From Streptomyces griseorubiginosus (GTDB taxonomy: Bacteria; Actinomycetota; Actinomycetes; Streptomycetales; Streptomycetaceae), in NCBI RefSeq assembly GCF_001514195.1, contig NZ_KQ948742.1:1-64000 (forward strand): a stretch of 64,000 bases of DNA. Direction: 5' to 3'. This document shows, piece by piece, positions 15,887 to 23,358 of this stretch. Every line of letters begins with the position of its first letter. The stretch's first letter is position 1. The notes under the pieces were generated by a model that was given only the letters and a program-made list of their open reading frames with translations, ran no database searches and had not been told where the DNA came from. Made by a program: the position numbers and the translations under genes.

Positions 15887-16522
15887 CTACTCCGCAGCCC
15901 CGTACAACCGATCCCCCGCATCCCCCAGCCCCGGCACGATGTACCCCTGCTCGTTCAGATGATCGTCGACCGCCGCCGTCACGACCGTCACCGGCGTCCC
16001 CGCCAGCTCGCGTTCCATGATCTCCACGCCCTCCGGCGCGGCCAGCAGCACCACCGCGGTCACATCGTCCGCACCACGCTTGATCAGCTCACGAATCGCC
16101 GCGACCAGCGTGCCGCCCGTGGCCAGCATCGGGTCGAGGACATAGACCTGCCGGCCCGAGAGGTCCTCCGGCATCCGCGCAGCGTACGTCGTGGCCTGGA
16201 GGGTCTCCTCGTTGCGGATCATGCCGAGGAAACCGACCTCCGCGGTCGGCAGCAGCCGGACCATGCCGTCCAGCATGCCGAGCCCGGCCCGCAGGATCGG
16301 CACCACCAGCGGTCGCGGATACGACAGCTTCACGCCGGTCGTCTCGGCGACCGGCGTCTTGATGTCGACCGCCTCGGTGCGCACGTCACGCGTGGCCTCG
16401 TAGGCGAGCAGGGTGACCAGCTCGTCGGCGAGACGGCGGAAGGTCGCGGAGTCGGTGCGCTGGTCGCGCAGGGTGGTGAGCTTGTGGGCGACCAGGGGGT
16501 GGTCGACGACGTGGAGGCGCAT
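15887..16522 (-). CDS. upp: Uracil phosphoribosyltransferase
   Basis: 211 residues, the standard length. It converts uracil and PRPP to UMP in pyrimidine salvage. It has VVDHPLVAHKLTTLRD at the N-terminus, VVPILRAGLGMLDG, the PRPP-binding loop YVLDPMLATGGTLVAAI (DPMLATGGT) and the C-terminal PGLGDAGDRLYG uracil-binding signature. The ATG at 16522 begins MRLHVVDHP, as in other actinobacterial Upp proteins. It is divergent from the hypothetical gene at 16621 with 98 bases between. The upp-tadA neighbourhood is conserved in Streptomyces as far as I recall. Confidence 0.97.
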   Translation of the reverse strand: MRLHVVDHPLVAHKLTTLRDQRTDSATFRRLADELVTLLAYEATRDVRTEAVDIKTPVAETTGVKLSYPRPLVVPILRAGLGMLDGMVRLLPTAEVGFLGMIRNEETLQATTYAARMPEDLSGRQVYVLDPMLATGGTLVAAIRELIKRGADDVTAVVLLAAPEGVEIMERELAGTPVTVVTAAVDDHLNEQGYIVPGLGDAGDRLYGAAE

Positions 16523-16620
16523 GTCCACAACAGTAACCGGCACCACCGCCGCACTCGCGCTGGCGTCAAACCCCCCGTCCGAGGGAAGGTGGGAGAGACG
16601 GACAACAGGGTGGTGAGCCT

Positions 16621-17082
16621 ATGCCTGACCTGCCGGAGCGCGAATCCGGACGGAAGCCGTCACGCCAGAAACTGTCACGGCAGAAACCGCGACGGACGCG
16701 AAACGCGGGCAACCCCGATGGCCCCCGGGACGCGGAAACCCCCGGGAAGCCCCGAGACGCGCCCTCACACGACGCCCAGGACGTCCGCGGCGCCCAGGAC
16801 GTCCGCGGCGCCCAGAACAACCACCGCACCCAGAACAACCACCGCACCCAAGAACCACCTGACCCCCAAGGGACGGCCCCCGGCACCCAGGATCTCCCCG
16901 GCACCCAGATCCTCCGCGCCCCCCGCAACCCCCACGAGACCGACGCCGAGCGCCGCCGCCGCCGCGCCCAGTTCCTGCGCGACCTCGCCGAGGCCCGCGA
17001 ACTGCGCGACCGGGTCCAGCCACGCCGCGCGAAGGTCGCCCGTCTGCGGCACGCGATGCGCATGCGGACATTCCGCTGGTAA
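16621..17082 (+). CDS. Hypothetical Arg-rich protein with internal 18-bp repeats
   Basis: 153 residues. The C-terminal 45 (ERRRRRAQFLRDLAEARELRDRV through AMRMRTFRW) form a strongly basic helix that looks conserved. The N-terminal 110 residues are low complexity. Two pairs of 18-bp tandem units (GACGTCCGCGGCGCCCAG, about 16779-16815, and AACAACCACCGCACCCAG, about 16816-16850) encode DVRGAQ and NNHRTQ. The true N-terminus is uncertain; a GTG nine bases upstream (GTGAGCCTATG) is in frame. No function is known; nucleic-acid binding is possible from charge alone. Confidence 0.6.
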   Translation: MPDLPERESGRKPSRQKLSRQKPRRTRNAGNPDGPRDAETPGKPRDAPSHDAQDVRGAQDVRGAQNNHRTQNNHRTQEPPDPQGTAPGTQDLPGTQILRAPRNPHETDAERRRRRAQFLRDLAEARELRDRVQPRRAKVARLRHAMRMRTFRW

Positions 17083-17418
17083 GGAACCGCTCGCGCCCCG
17101 GGACGCCGACGCAGACTCCGAAACCCGGCCGCCGACGCCCTCCCGGTGCGCTGAACAGGTGCCCGTGCGAAGGCGTTTGGAAAAGCCGCGTACGATCCCG
17201 CTCGTGGCGGCGACGAGTGCGCTGGTGAGTCCGACATCGACGTGCCGACGCGCGTGCGATCAAAACCACCGGACACAGGGTGCCGAAGACGTCCCCTGAA
17301 CGCCTTGTTTCTGCCACGATTCCGAGTGGGTGGGGCTCGGAGCCCGAGCTCTCCCCGCCCGTAACCTCCGCCGGGGGGACCCCCAACCGGCACGCCTATG
17401 ACCAGTGGGAGAGTCACG
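17083..17418. other. Intergenic region upstream of the tadA operon
   Basis: No gene seen. The region should hold the promoter of the tadA-associated gene; I see no convincing -35/-10 pair. A GC-rich stretch at 17371-17385 (CCGCCGGGGGGACCC) precedes the ribosome binding site. Confidence 0.45.
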
Positions 17419-17958
17419 GTGTACTTCGCCGCACTGCTCGCGCGCACCGAAGACGGGTGGGAAGCGAGCGACACAGAGCTGGACGATGTGGAGACCCTGT
17501 CGGATCTGGCCGACCTCGCCCGGGAAGCCTCGGCCGAGGACGACACGGTGCTCGTCCTCATCGAGCAGGAGGACGCCTGGTTCGGCGTCGTCCGTATCGA
17601 CGGTGAGGAAGACCCCCGTATCTACGTCTCGGACGCGGCAGCCGCCGCCCGCAGCTCGTACGGCGAGATCCTGCTCACCGACGAACTGCTCGGAAGGGAG
17701 CCCGGCGACGACGACCCCGACCTGGACGCCCTCGATCTCGACGGCACCGAGGACGGTGAGGACGACGAGGACGAGGACGACGACACCACGAGCGGCGGCG
17801 GCTCCGCCGAGGCCGTGCCGCACGGTCCGGTCGGTGACGCCACGGTCCTCGACGACCTGGGCGTCAGTGAGAAGGAGCTGAAGTCCCTGTCGGAGGACGC
17901 GGTCACCGAGATCGCCGAGGCCCTGGGCGCCTCGGAGGTCCTGGAGACCGTCCGCTGA
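17419..17958 (+). CDS. tRNA adenosine deaminase-associated protein
   Basis: 179 residues from GTG 17419, which follows GGGAGAG and gives the usual MYFAALLARTEDGWEASDTELDDVETL start; ATG 17398 is an in-frame alternative. The first 95 residues are a folded domain (FGVVRIDGEEDPRIYVSDAAAAARSSYGEILL). A highly acidic linker follows (about 110-135, runs of Asp/Glu), then a short helical C-terminus (LGVSEKELKSLSEDAVTEIAEALGA). The gene is regularly found directly in front of tadA in actinobacteria, hence the name; its biochemical role is unknown. Spacing to tadA is at most 23 bases. Confidence 0.88.
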   Translation: MYFAALLARTEDGWEASDTELDDVETLSDLADLAREASAEDDTVLVLIEQEDAWFGVVRIDGEEDPRIYVSDAAAAARSSYGEILLTDELLGREPGDDDPDLDALDLDGTEDGEDDEDEDDDTTSGGGSAEAVPHGPVGDATVLDDLGVSEKELKSLSEDAVTEIAEALGASEVLETVR

Positions 17959-17981
17959 CCGGAGCCACCGCGCCGGACCCG

Positions 17982-18431
17982 GTGCGCGACCGCTGGCGGG
18001 CCGCGATGCGGCTCGCCCTGGACGAGGCCGGCAAGGCGGGCACGGACGTGCCGGTGGGTGCCGTCGTACTGTCCCCGGACGGTACGACGGTGCTCGCCGC
18101 CGCCCACAACGAACGCGAGGCGGGCGGTGATCCGACCGCGCACGCGGAGATCCTCGCGATCAGGCTGGCGGCGGCGGAGCTCGGTGAGTGGCGGCTGACC
18201 GGCTGCACGCTCGTCGTCACTCTGGAGCCCTGCACGATGTGCGCGGGCGCGATCGTGCAGTCCCGGGTGGACCGGGTGGTCTACGGCGCCCGCGACGAGA
18301 AGGCGGGCGCGGCCGGCTCCCTCTGGGACGTCGTCCGCGACCGGCGCCTCAACCACCGCCCGGAGGTCATCGAGGGAGTCCTCGCCGACGAATGCGCCCG
18401 CCTCCTCACGGAGTTCTTCCGGAACCGCTGA
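17982..18431 (+). CDS. tadA: tRNA(Arg) adenosine-34 deaminase
   Basis: 149 residues. It converts A34 to inosine in the wobble position of tRNA-Arg(ACG); that tRNA is encoded at 50916 in this window. It has the zinc-deaminase signature His54-Ala-Glu56 and Cys84-x2-Cys87 (EPCTMC). GTG 17982 is listed, but related proteins usually begin about nine residues earlier with a TG-x-PDPVR stretch. Here that would need a CTG start at 17955 overlapping the stop of the upstream gene, a plausible but unproven coupling. The short tandem repeat directly after the stop is unusual. Confidence 0.93.
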   Translation: MRDRWRAAMRLALDEAGKAGTDVPVGAVVLSPDGTTVLAAAHNEREAGGDPTAHAEILAIRLAAAELGEWRLTGCTLVVTLEPCTMCAGAIVQSRVDRVVYGARDEKAGAAGSLWDVVRDRRLNHRPEVIEGVLADECARLLTEFFRNR

Positions 18432-18467
18432 AGGGACCGCTGAAGGGACCGCTGAAGGGACCGCTGA
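18424..18467. repeat. 12-bp tandem repeat at the 3' end of tadA
   Basis: CCGCTGAAGGGA is repeated three times, with a fourth variant copy CCGCTGACGGGA. The first unit supplies the tadA stop codon, so slippage here would leave the protein unchanged. Confidence 0.8.
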
Positions 18468-18546
18468 CGGGACGACGCCAAGACCGCCACCGGGGCGCCG
18501 GATACCGATTTCAAACCACGCCCCACCTTGCTGTAAGGTCTCCCTC

Positions 18547-18631
18547 GGTAGCGTGTCCGAGCGGCCGAAGGAGCTCGCCTCGAAAGCGAGTGTGGCGCAA
18601 GTCACCGAGGGTTCAAATCCCTCCGCTACCG
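18547..18631 (+). tRNA. tRNA-Ser(CGA)
   Basis: The acceptor stem GGTAGCG (18547-18553) pairs with CGCTACC (18624-18630). The anticodon loop CTCGAAA has anticodon CGA. There is a long class II variable arm, as in serine tRNAs, and a T-loop TTCAAAT. CCA is not encoded. It lies downstream of tadA on the same strand. Confidence 0.95.
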
Positions 18632-18636
18632 CTTCA

Positions 18637-18667
18637 GAAGGGCCCCGTCGTAAAGACGGGGCCCTTC
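18637..18667 (+). terminator. Terminator of tRNA-Ser(CGA)
   Basis: 13-bp stem GAAGGGCCCCGTC / GACGGGGCCCTTC with a five-base loop, starting 6 bases after the tRNA. Confidence 0.85.
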
Positions 18668-18745
18668 ATGCGTACTGATCACCCCGGTTACACTCGCGCC
18701 CCATAAGCAACACCATGAGCAACAGCAGAAGCGGGGGAGGCCGCG

Positions 18746-18922
18746 ATGGCGGTGAACGGTAAGAAGATCGCCGTCTATCTGGTCGTGGTCTTCGTCCTGT
18801 ACGTGATCATCACCGACCCGGCCAAGGCCGCCGACTACGTGCAGATAGGGTTCGAGGGCATATCGGACGCCGCCAAGGCCGTGGGCGACTTCTTCACCTG
18901 GCTGGCCGACGGGGCGCACTGA
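18746..18922 (+). CDS. Small conserved membrane protein (58 residues)
   Basis: ATG 18746 after GGGGGAGG; stop TGA at 18920-18922. MAVNGKK is followed by one transmembrane helix (about 8-24, IAVYLVVVFVLYVIIT) and an amphipathic C-terminus with GISDAAKAVGDFFTWLADG. The function is unknown. It precedes the Dabb gene by 19 bases, probably in one transcript. Confidence 0.7.
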   Translation: MAVNGKKIAVYLVVVFVLYVIITDPAKAADYVQIGFEGISDAAKAVGDFFTWLADGAH

Positions 18923-18941
18923 CCGAACCGAGGGAGCGCCC

Positions 18942-19235
18942 ATGATCCGCCATCTCGTCCTGTTCAAGCTCAACGAGGGTGTCGAGCGCGACGATCCCCG
19001 GGTCGTCGCCGGCGAGGAGGCGTTCCGCGCCCTCGACGGCAAGATCCCCGAGATCCGCTTCTGGGAGCTGGGCTGGAACGTCAGCGACCGCCCCATCGCC
19101 TACGACTTCGCGATCAACTCCGGCTTCGAGGACGCGGCGGCGCTGCGCACCTACGCCGAGCACCCGGAGCACCAGGCGGGCGTGGCGCTGTGGAAGGAGT
19201 TCGCGACCTGGGTGGTCGCGGACTACACCTACTGA
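18942..19235 (+). CDS. Dabb (stress-responsive A/B barrel) family protein
   Basis: 97 residues covering one complete Dabb ferredoxin-like domain: MIRHLVLFKLNEGV, the LGWNVSDRPIAYDFAINSGFEDAAALRTYAEHPEHQ core, and the C-terminal WVVADYTY. Dabb proteins usually dimerise; some bind or cyclise small molecules, others have no known activity. It is followed by a strong terminator, so it likely ends the transcript that begins with the 58-residue membrane protein. Confidence 0.9.
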   Translation: MIRHLVLFKLNEGVERDDPRVVAGEEAFRALDGKIPEIRFWELGWNVSDRPIAYDFAINSGFEDAAALRTYAEHPEHQAGVALWKEFATWVVADYTY

Positions 19236-19315
19236 GCCCGCACGTACCGAGCCGCACCTACCGAGCCCGCCCCTACCGAGCCGGCGCCGAGCCCACGCCG
19301 GGCTCGCGCACGCAG

Positions 19316-19347
19316 AAGCCTCCCGCCGGGAACGACGGGAGGCTTTT
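19316..19347 (+). terminator. Rho-independent terminator after the Dabb gene
   Basis: 10-bp stem AAGCCTCCCG / CGGGAGGCTT with a short loop, followed by TTT. It isolates the Dabb transcript from sigF. Confidence 0.85.
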
Positions 19348-19494
19348 CCGCGTCCCGATCCCCAACTCGTTCTTACCTGCCTCTCAACACGGCGTAACCC
19401 AACGTTATGCGGTGCTTGCACACAGTGCACATGTCTTGTGATGCTATGACCGCTTTTGACGGATGAGTTGACCAACGAAGAGGTGGCGTTGACC

Positions 19495-20319
19495 GTGTCG
19501 GCCAGTACCGCGCCTCCCCAGGAGGCGGCCCCTCCCCAGGAGGCGGCCCCCCGCAGCCGCGGCGCCGACACACGGGCGCTCACCCAGGTGCTCTTCGGCC
19601 AGTTGAAGGGGCTCCAGCCGGGCACGCCGGAGCACACCCGGGTGCGGGCGGCGCTCATCGAGGCCAACCTCCCGCTCGTGCGCTACGCGGCCGCCCGCTT
19701 CCGCTCGCGCAACGAGCCGATGGAGGACGTGATCCAGGTCGGCACCATCGGGCTGATCAACGCCATCGACCGCTTCGACCCGGAGCGGGGCGTGCAGTTC
19801 CCCACCTTCGCGATGCCGACCGTCGTCGGCGAGATCAAGCGGTACTTCCGCGACAACGTCCGCACGGTCCACGTCCCGCGCCGGCTGCACGAGCTGTGGG
19901 TGCAGGTCAACAGCGCCACCGAGGACCTGACCACCGCCTTCGGGCGCATGCCCACGACCGCCGAGATCGCCGAGCGGCTGCGCATCGGCGAGGACGAGGT
20001 GCTGTCCTGCATCGAGGCCGGCCGGTCGTACCACGCCACCTCCCTGGAGGCGGCGCAGGAGGGCGACGGACTGCCGGGCCTGCTGGACCGGCTCGGCTAC
20101 GAGGACCCGGCGCTGGACGGCGTGGAGCACCGCGACCTGGTCCGGCACCTCCTGGTGCAACTCCCCGAGCGCGAACAGAGAATCCTTCTGCTGCGCTACT
20201 ACAGCAACCTCACCCAGTCGCAAATCAGCGCGGAACTCGGCGTCTCGCAGATGCACGTTTCGAGGCTACTCGCGCGTAGCTTTCAACGGCTGCGGTCCGC
20301 CAATCGCATCGACGCTTAG
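19495..20319 (+). CDS. sigF: RNA polymerase sigma factor, SigB/SigF/SigG family (SigF)
   Basis: 274 residues from GTG 19495; a TTG 13 codons upstream (19456) is the alternative. The order is: short N-terminal tail with a duplicated PPQEAA, a sigma-70 region 2 (PLVRYAAARFRSRNEPMEDVIQVGTIGLINAIDRFD and GEIKRYFRDNVRTVHVPRRLHEL), region 3, and region 4 with the helix-turn-helix LTQSQISAELGVSQMHVSRLLARS. In S. coelicolor SigF is a late, spore-specific sigma factor needed for spore-wall maturation. Assignment as sigF rests on the position between tadA and a second, very similar sigma gene, recalled rather than searched. Such factors are usually controlled by anti-sigma proteins; none is encoded here. 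Confidence 0.88.
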   Translation: MSASTAPPQEAAPPQEAAPRSRGADTRALTQVLFGQLKGLQPGTPEHTRVRAALIEANLPLVRYAAARFRSRNEPMEDVIQVGTIGLINAIDRFDPERGVQFPTFAMPTVVGEIKRYFRDNVRTVHVPRRLHELWVQVNSATEDLTTAFGRMPTTAEIAERLRIGEDEVLSCIEAGRSYHATSLEAAQEGDGLPGLLDRLGYEDPALDGVEHRDLVRHLLVQLPEREQRILLLRYYSNLTQSQISAELGVSQMHVSRLLARSFQRLRSANRIDA

Positions 20320-20430
20320 AGGCCGACGCCGCATAGAGGGCCGACGCATAGAGGCCGACGCCGCATAGAGGACCGACGCATAGAGGCCGACGCATAGAGG
20401 CGTGGGCGCATAGCCGTCGGAACGCAGCCG
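20320..20430. repeat. Degenerate tandem repeat between sigF and sigN
   Basis: Starting right after the sigF stop, units of GCATAGAGGCCGAC with insertions (GCCGCATAGAGG) recur about six times and then decay toward 20460. No hairpin with a T-tract is present. The remainder up to 20766 (no gene seen) carries the sigN promoter region. Confidence 0.75.
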
Positions 20431-20673
20431 CGGACCCATAGCTGTGGGCGCATGGCGGATGCATAAGGGGCGCACGGTCGCACACCCGTATCACCGCAGT
20501 TCGCAAGCACTGTCGAGGCGTAACCGGCGCGAGCGAATCGCTCACCGGCACCGTTCCCGACCCTTCTGTGCCGAAATACCGTCAGACCCCCTTTATCCAG
20601 GGCGGATTCGCGTCTCACGTGTCGACATGTCACTACAGCGTGTTGCCGACATGTGACATTCTTCCGGAAGCGC

Positions 20674-20699
20674 GTTTGCCGGGGCTTCGGCTCCGGTAT
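20674..20699 (+). promoter_or_regulatory. Candidate SigB/SigN-type promoter upstream of sigN
   Basis: GTTT (20674-20677), a 16-base spacer, then CGGTAT (20694-20699) resembles the Streptomyces SigB-class consensus GNNT-N14-16-GGGTAT. It lies about 70 bases before the sigN ATG. Two near-repeats of CGACATGTSAC (about 20623 and 20648) lie upstream. Prediction only. Confidence 0.5.
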
Positions 20700-20766
20700 T
20701 CAGGTGAAGGCTGACGTTCCTCGACGAAGCGTTCGCCGTACCGTCCCGCGACCCAAAGGGGGTGGC

Positions 20767-21651
20767 ATGTCCGCAGACCAGGGCAGCTCGAAGGTGCTCA
20801 CGCTCACGAAGAGCGAGGCTGCGCCCGCGCTCATCGACGTCCCGGCTGTCGAGGCCGCCCCGACCCCGGCGCTGCCGGCCGCGTCCGGAGCCATCGACAC
20901 CCGCACCCTGTCCCGCTCCCTCTTCCTGCGGCTCGCCGCACTCGACGAGAACAGCCCCGAGCGTGCATACGTCCGGGACACCCTCATCGAGCTCAACCTC
21001 CCGCTGGTGCGCTACGCGGCGGCCCGCTTCCGCTCGCGCAACGAGCCGATGGAGGACATCGTCCAGGTCGGCACCATCGGCCTGATCAAGGCGATCGACC
21101 GCTTCGACTGCGAACGGGGCGTGGAGTTCCCGACGTTCGCGATGCCGACGGTCGTGGGCGAGATCAAGCGGTTCTTCCGCGACACCTCGTGGTCGGTCCG
21201 CGTCCCGCGCCGCCTCCAGGAGCTGCGCCTGGCCCTCACCAAGGCCAGCGACGAGCTCTCCCAGAAGCTGGACCGCTCCCCGACGGTCGCCGAACTCGCC
21301 TCGGTGCTCGGCGTGTCCGAGGAGGACGTCGTCGACGGCCTCGCGGTGGGCAACGCCTACACCGCCTCCTCGCTGGACTCCCCGGCCCCGGAGGACGACG
21401 GCGGCGAGGGCTCCCTCGCGGACCGCCTCGGCTACGAGGACACCGCGCTGGAGGGCGTGGAGTACCGCGAGTCCCTCAAGCCCCTGCTGGCGAAGCTGCC
21501 GCCCCGTGAGCGGCAGATCATCATGCTCCGCTTCTTCGCCAACATGACCCAGTCGCAGATCGGCGAGGAGGTCGGCATCTCGCAGATGCACGTCTCCCGG
21601 CTGCTCACCCGCACGCTGGCCCAGCTGCGCGAGGGTCTCATCTCCGACTGA
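20767..21651 (+). CDS. sigN: RNA polymerase sigma factor, SigB/SigF/SigG family (SigN-like)
   Basis: 294 residues. ATG 20767 is preceded by AAAGGGGG; an upstream in-frame start at 20653 would add an unconserved Arg-rich leader. Regions 2, 3 and 4 are complete (EPMEDIVQVGTIGLIKAIDRFD, GEIKRFFRDTSWSVRVPRRLQEL, MTQSQIGEEVGISQMHVSRLLTRTL), closely matching the neighbouring SigF, so the two arose by tandem duplication. S. coelicolor has sigN in this position, a developmental sigma factor of aerial hyphae. The name is by synteny and should be treated as probable. A SigB-like promoter upstream hints at self-activation or activation by a paralogue. Confidence 0.8.
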   Translation: MSADQGSSKVLTLTKSEAAPALIDVPAVEAAPTPALPAASGAIDTRTLSRSLFLRLAALDENSPERAYVRDTLIELNLPLVRYAAARFRSRNEPMEDIVQVGTIGLIKAIDRFDCERGVEFPTFAMPTVVGEIKRFFRDTSWSVRVPRRLQELRLALTKASDELSQKLDRSPTVAELASVLGVSEEDVVDGLAVGNAYTASSLDSPAPEDDGGEGSLADRLGYEDTALEGVEYRESLKPLLAKLPPRERQIIMLRFFANMTQSQIGEEVGISQMHVSRLLTRTLAQLREGLISD

Positions 21652-21704
21652 TCCGACCCTGCGCGAGGGTTCCCATCCGACGGGGCGTCAGCCACCATGG
21701 CGCG

Positions 21705-22433
21705 ATGCCTCGTTCACCACGGACGACCTGGACACATGGCCGTCGGTGCGCCCTGCTCGGCGCGTCGGCGGCCGTCGTCTGTCTGGGCGCTGTTCTGGCC
21801 TCGTGCGGCGGAGGCGACGGTGAGGGCTACGTCGCCACGGGCGCGGCGGGCGGCCCCACGGTTTCATCCGATACGGCCGTCATGCCGACCGGCGACGTGA
21901 CCCTGGTGCCACTCCAGGGAACCGCGTCCCGTCCGGCCGGAAGCCCGGCGTCGGCGAACCCGGCCACCCCGCACGGCACTTCGGCGGGATCGACGGCGGT
22001 CGGCACCACGCGGGCGGGTACGGCCCCCGACGTCGGCCCTACCGCGGACGCACCCGCGCGGCCCACCGAGGGCCCCGGGGACGGCCGTAGCCCCTCGGCT
22101 TCCCCCTCCGCGGCGGGGACCCCGGAACCCGCGGCCCTCGTCTGGTCGGAGCCGGTCCGGGAGGCCACCGACCGGCGCTGGTGCGAGGACATCACCCTGG
22201 ACTTCCGCAACACCGGTGGCTCGCCGGTGACTTCGGGGGCCGTCACCTTCGGGACACACGTCATCGGCGCGCTCGGCATCGACTGGGCGACCGTGGAGTC
22301 CACGGTGGGACTCCCGGTGCCGATCGATGCCGGCGCGCGACGGGAGAAGACCTGGACGGTGTGCGTCGACGCGTGGCGCGTGCCGTTGGGCATGCGGGTG
22401 GAGACGCGGGACGTCACCGTCCGGTGGGGTTAG
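21705..22433 (+). CDS. Putative lipoprotein, sigN neighbour
   Basis: 242 residues. A basic start (RTTWTHGRR) and hydrophobic stretch end in a lipobox, LASC, near residue 34, predicting a lipid-anchored exported protein. A 100-residue Thr/Pro/Ala/Ser linker leads to a C-terminal beta domain (about 145-242) with RWCEDITLDFRNTGGSPVTSGAVTFGTHVIGALGIDW and two Cys (in WCED and TVCVD) that could form a disulfide. The C-terminal pattern resembles carbohydrate-binding or Ig-like sandwiches but no family is named. It starts 53 bases after sigN and may be co-transcribed. Confidence 0.75.
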   Translation: MPRSPRTTWTHGRRCALLGASAAVVCLGAVLASCGGGDGEGYVATGAAGGPTVSSDTAVMPTGDVTLVPLQGTASRPAGSPASANPATPHGTSAGSTAVGTTRAGTAPDVGPTADAPARPTEGPGDGRSPSASPSAAGTPEPAALVWSEPVREATDRRWCEDITLDFRNTGGSPVTSGAVTFGTHVIGALGIDWATVESTVGLPVPIDAGARREKTWTVCVDAWRVPLGMRVETRDVTVRWG

Positions 22434-22439
22434 TTCCTC

Positions 22440-22643
22440 TTACTTCAGCGCCAGCCAGGCCACCGCCGCCACGATCGCGACGGCGACGATCACGCCGATG
22501 ATCAGGCCCACGCGGGGTCCTGCGGAGGCGGCGGGCGCGGCCTGCTGCCGTCCGCCCTGGGGAGCCTCGTCGACGAAGGCACGGAACATCTGAGTGCTGC
22601 CGGCGGGGTCGTAGTTGCCCTGGGGGCCCTGGTTGTCAGCCAT
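22440..22643 (-). CDS. Small tail-anchored membrane protein
   Basis: 67 residues. The N-terminus is polar (MADNQGPQGNYDPAGSTQMFRAFVDEAP) and the last 20 residues are a single transmembrane helix (GLIIGVIVAVAIVAAVAWLALK). The composition suggests a cytoplasmic tail with a C-terminal anchor. It converges on the lipoprotein gene with only 6 bases between stops. Function unknown; the MFRAFVDEAPQG stretch looks conserved. Confidence 0.65.
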   Translation of the reverse strand: MADNQGPQGNYDPAGSTQMFRAFVDEAPQGGRQQAAPAASAGPRVGLIIGVIVAVAIVAAVAWLALK

Positions 22644-22788
22644 GCCCAGAGACCCTAGCGAATCCGGCGATGGGGCCCAAGTGCGGGGCCGACCGGGGCA
22701 TCAGGGGGTCTCACGTGCCGGTTTACGTTCGCAATACTTGCCTTTGCCAAGTTTTTATGCCGCACTCACCCCGTTTTATTTGCCTGTA

Positions 22789-22812
22789 GCAACCAAGCAA
22801 GCCTATGGTTGC
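22789..22812. promoter_or_regulatory. Candidate MarR operator (inverted repeat)
   Basis: GCAACCA (22789-22795) and TGGTTGC (22806-22812) form a perfect 7-bp inverted repeat with a 10-base spacer, followed by a third GCAAC at 22818. It lies 27 bases before the MarR start, where the promoter should be. Confidence 0.6.
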
Positions 22813-22838
22813 CCGAAGCAACGAATACGGGAGGTGTG

Positions 22839-23345
22839 ATGGCCGAGCAGGCGCGATACGAGGAGCTGATCCGCCAGTTCAGCGCCTTCGGAGCCGTGAA
22901 GCGGGAGATGGGGCGGATGATGCCGTCCGACTGCCCCGCCGGTTCCGCCGCCGTGCTGACCCTGCTCGGGCGCTACGGAGACATGCGCATGAGCAGGCTC
23001 TCCGAGCTGCTCGCCGTGGACATGTCCGTGACCAGCCGCCATGTGGCCCACGTGGTCGAACGCGGCTGGATCGAGCGCTCCCCCGACCCGGCGGACCGCC
23101 GCTCGCGCATCCTCGGGCTGACCCCGGCCGGCCAGGCGCTCCTGGACCAGCTGTCGCGGCGCACCTGCCTGATGCTCTCCGAGCGGCTCGGCGACTGGAG
23201 CGACGAGGAGGTGGCCCAGCTGACCGCCCTGATGGCACGGCTGCGCGCCAGCTTCGACGACACCCGCGCGCACGGCCCCGAACCCCGGCCGCCCGCACCC
23301 CCCGTACTCGAACAGACCACCCGTACACCCGCGATCACCACGTAA
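22839..23345 (+). CDS. MarR-family transcriptional regulator
   Basis: 168 residues. ATG 22839 follows GGGAGGTG. It has a winged helix-turn-helix with MRMSRLSELLAVDMSVTSRHVAHVVERGWIER and the wing motif DPADRRSRILGLTPAG (DxRxxR type), flanked by the dimerisation helices. The C-terminal 30 residues are Pro-rich. MarR proteins repress adjacent efflux genes until a ligand binds. Here the MFS gene starts 13 bases downstream, so autoregulation and control of the exporter through the inverted repeat at 22789 is likely. Confidence 0.92.
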   Translation: MAEQARYEELIRQFSAFGAVKREMGRMMPSDCPAGSAAVLTLLGRYGDMRMSRLSELLAVDMSVTSRHVAHVVERGWIERSPDPADRRSRILGLTPAGQALLDQLSRRTCLMLSERLGDWSDEEVAQLTALMARLRASFDDTRAHGPEPRPPAPPVLEQTTRTPAITT

Positions 23346-23358
23346 GAGAAGGAAGCCC

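Noticed and set aside
19417..19429. TGCACACAGTGCA inverted repeat upstream of sigF as a specific regulator site
   Set aside because: The dyad is short and I could not match it to a known developmental regulator's consensus with any confidence.
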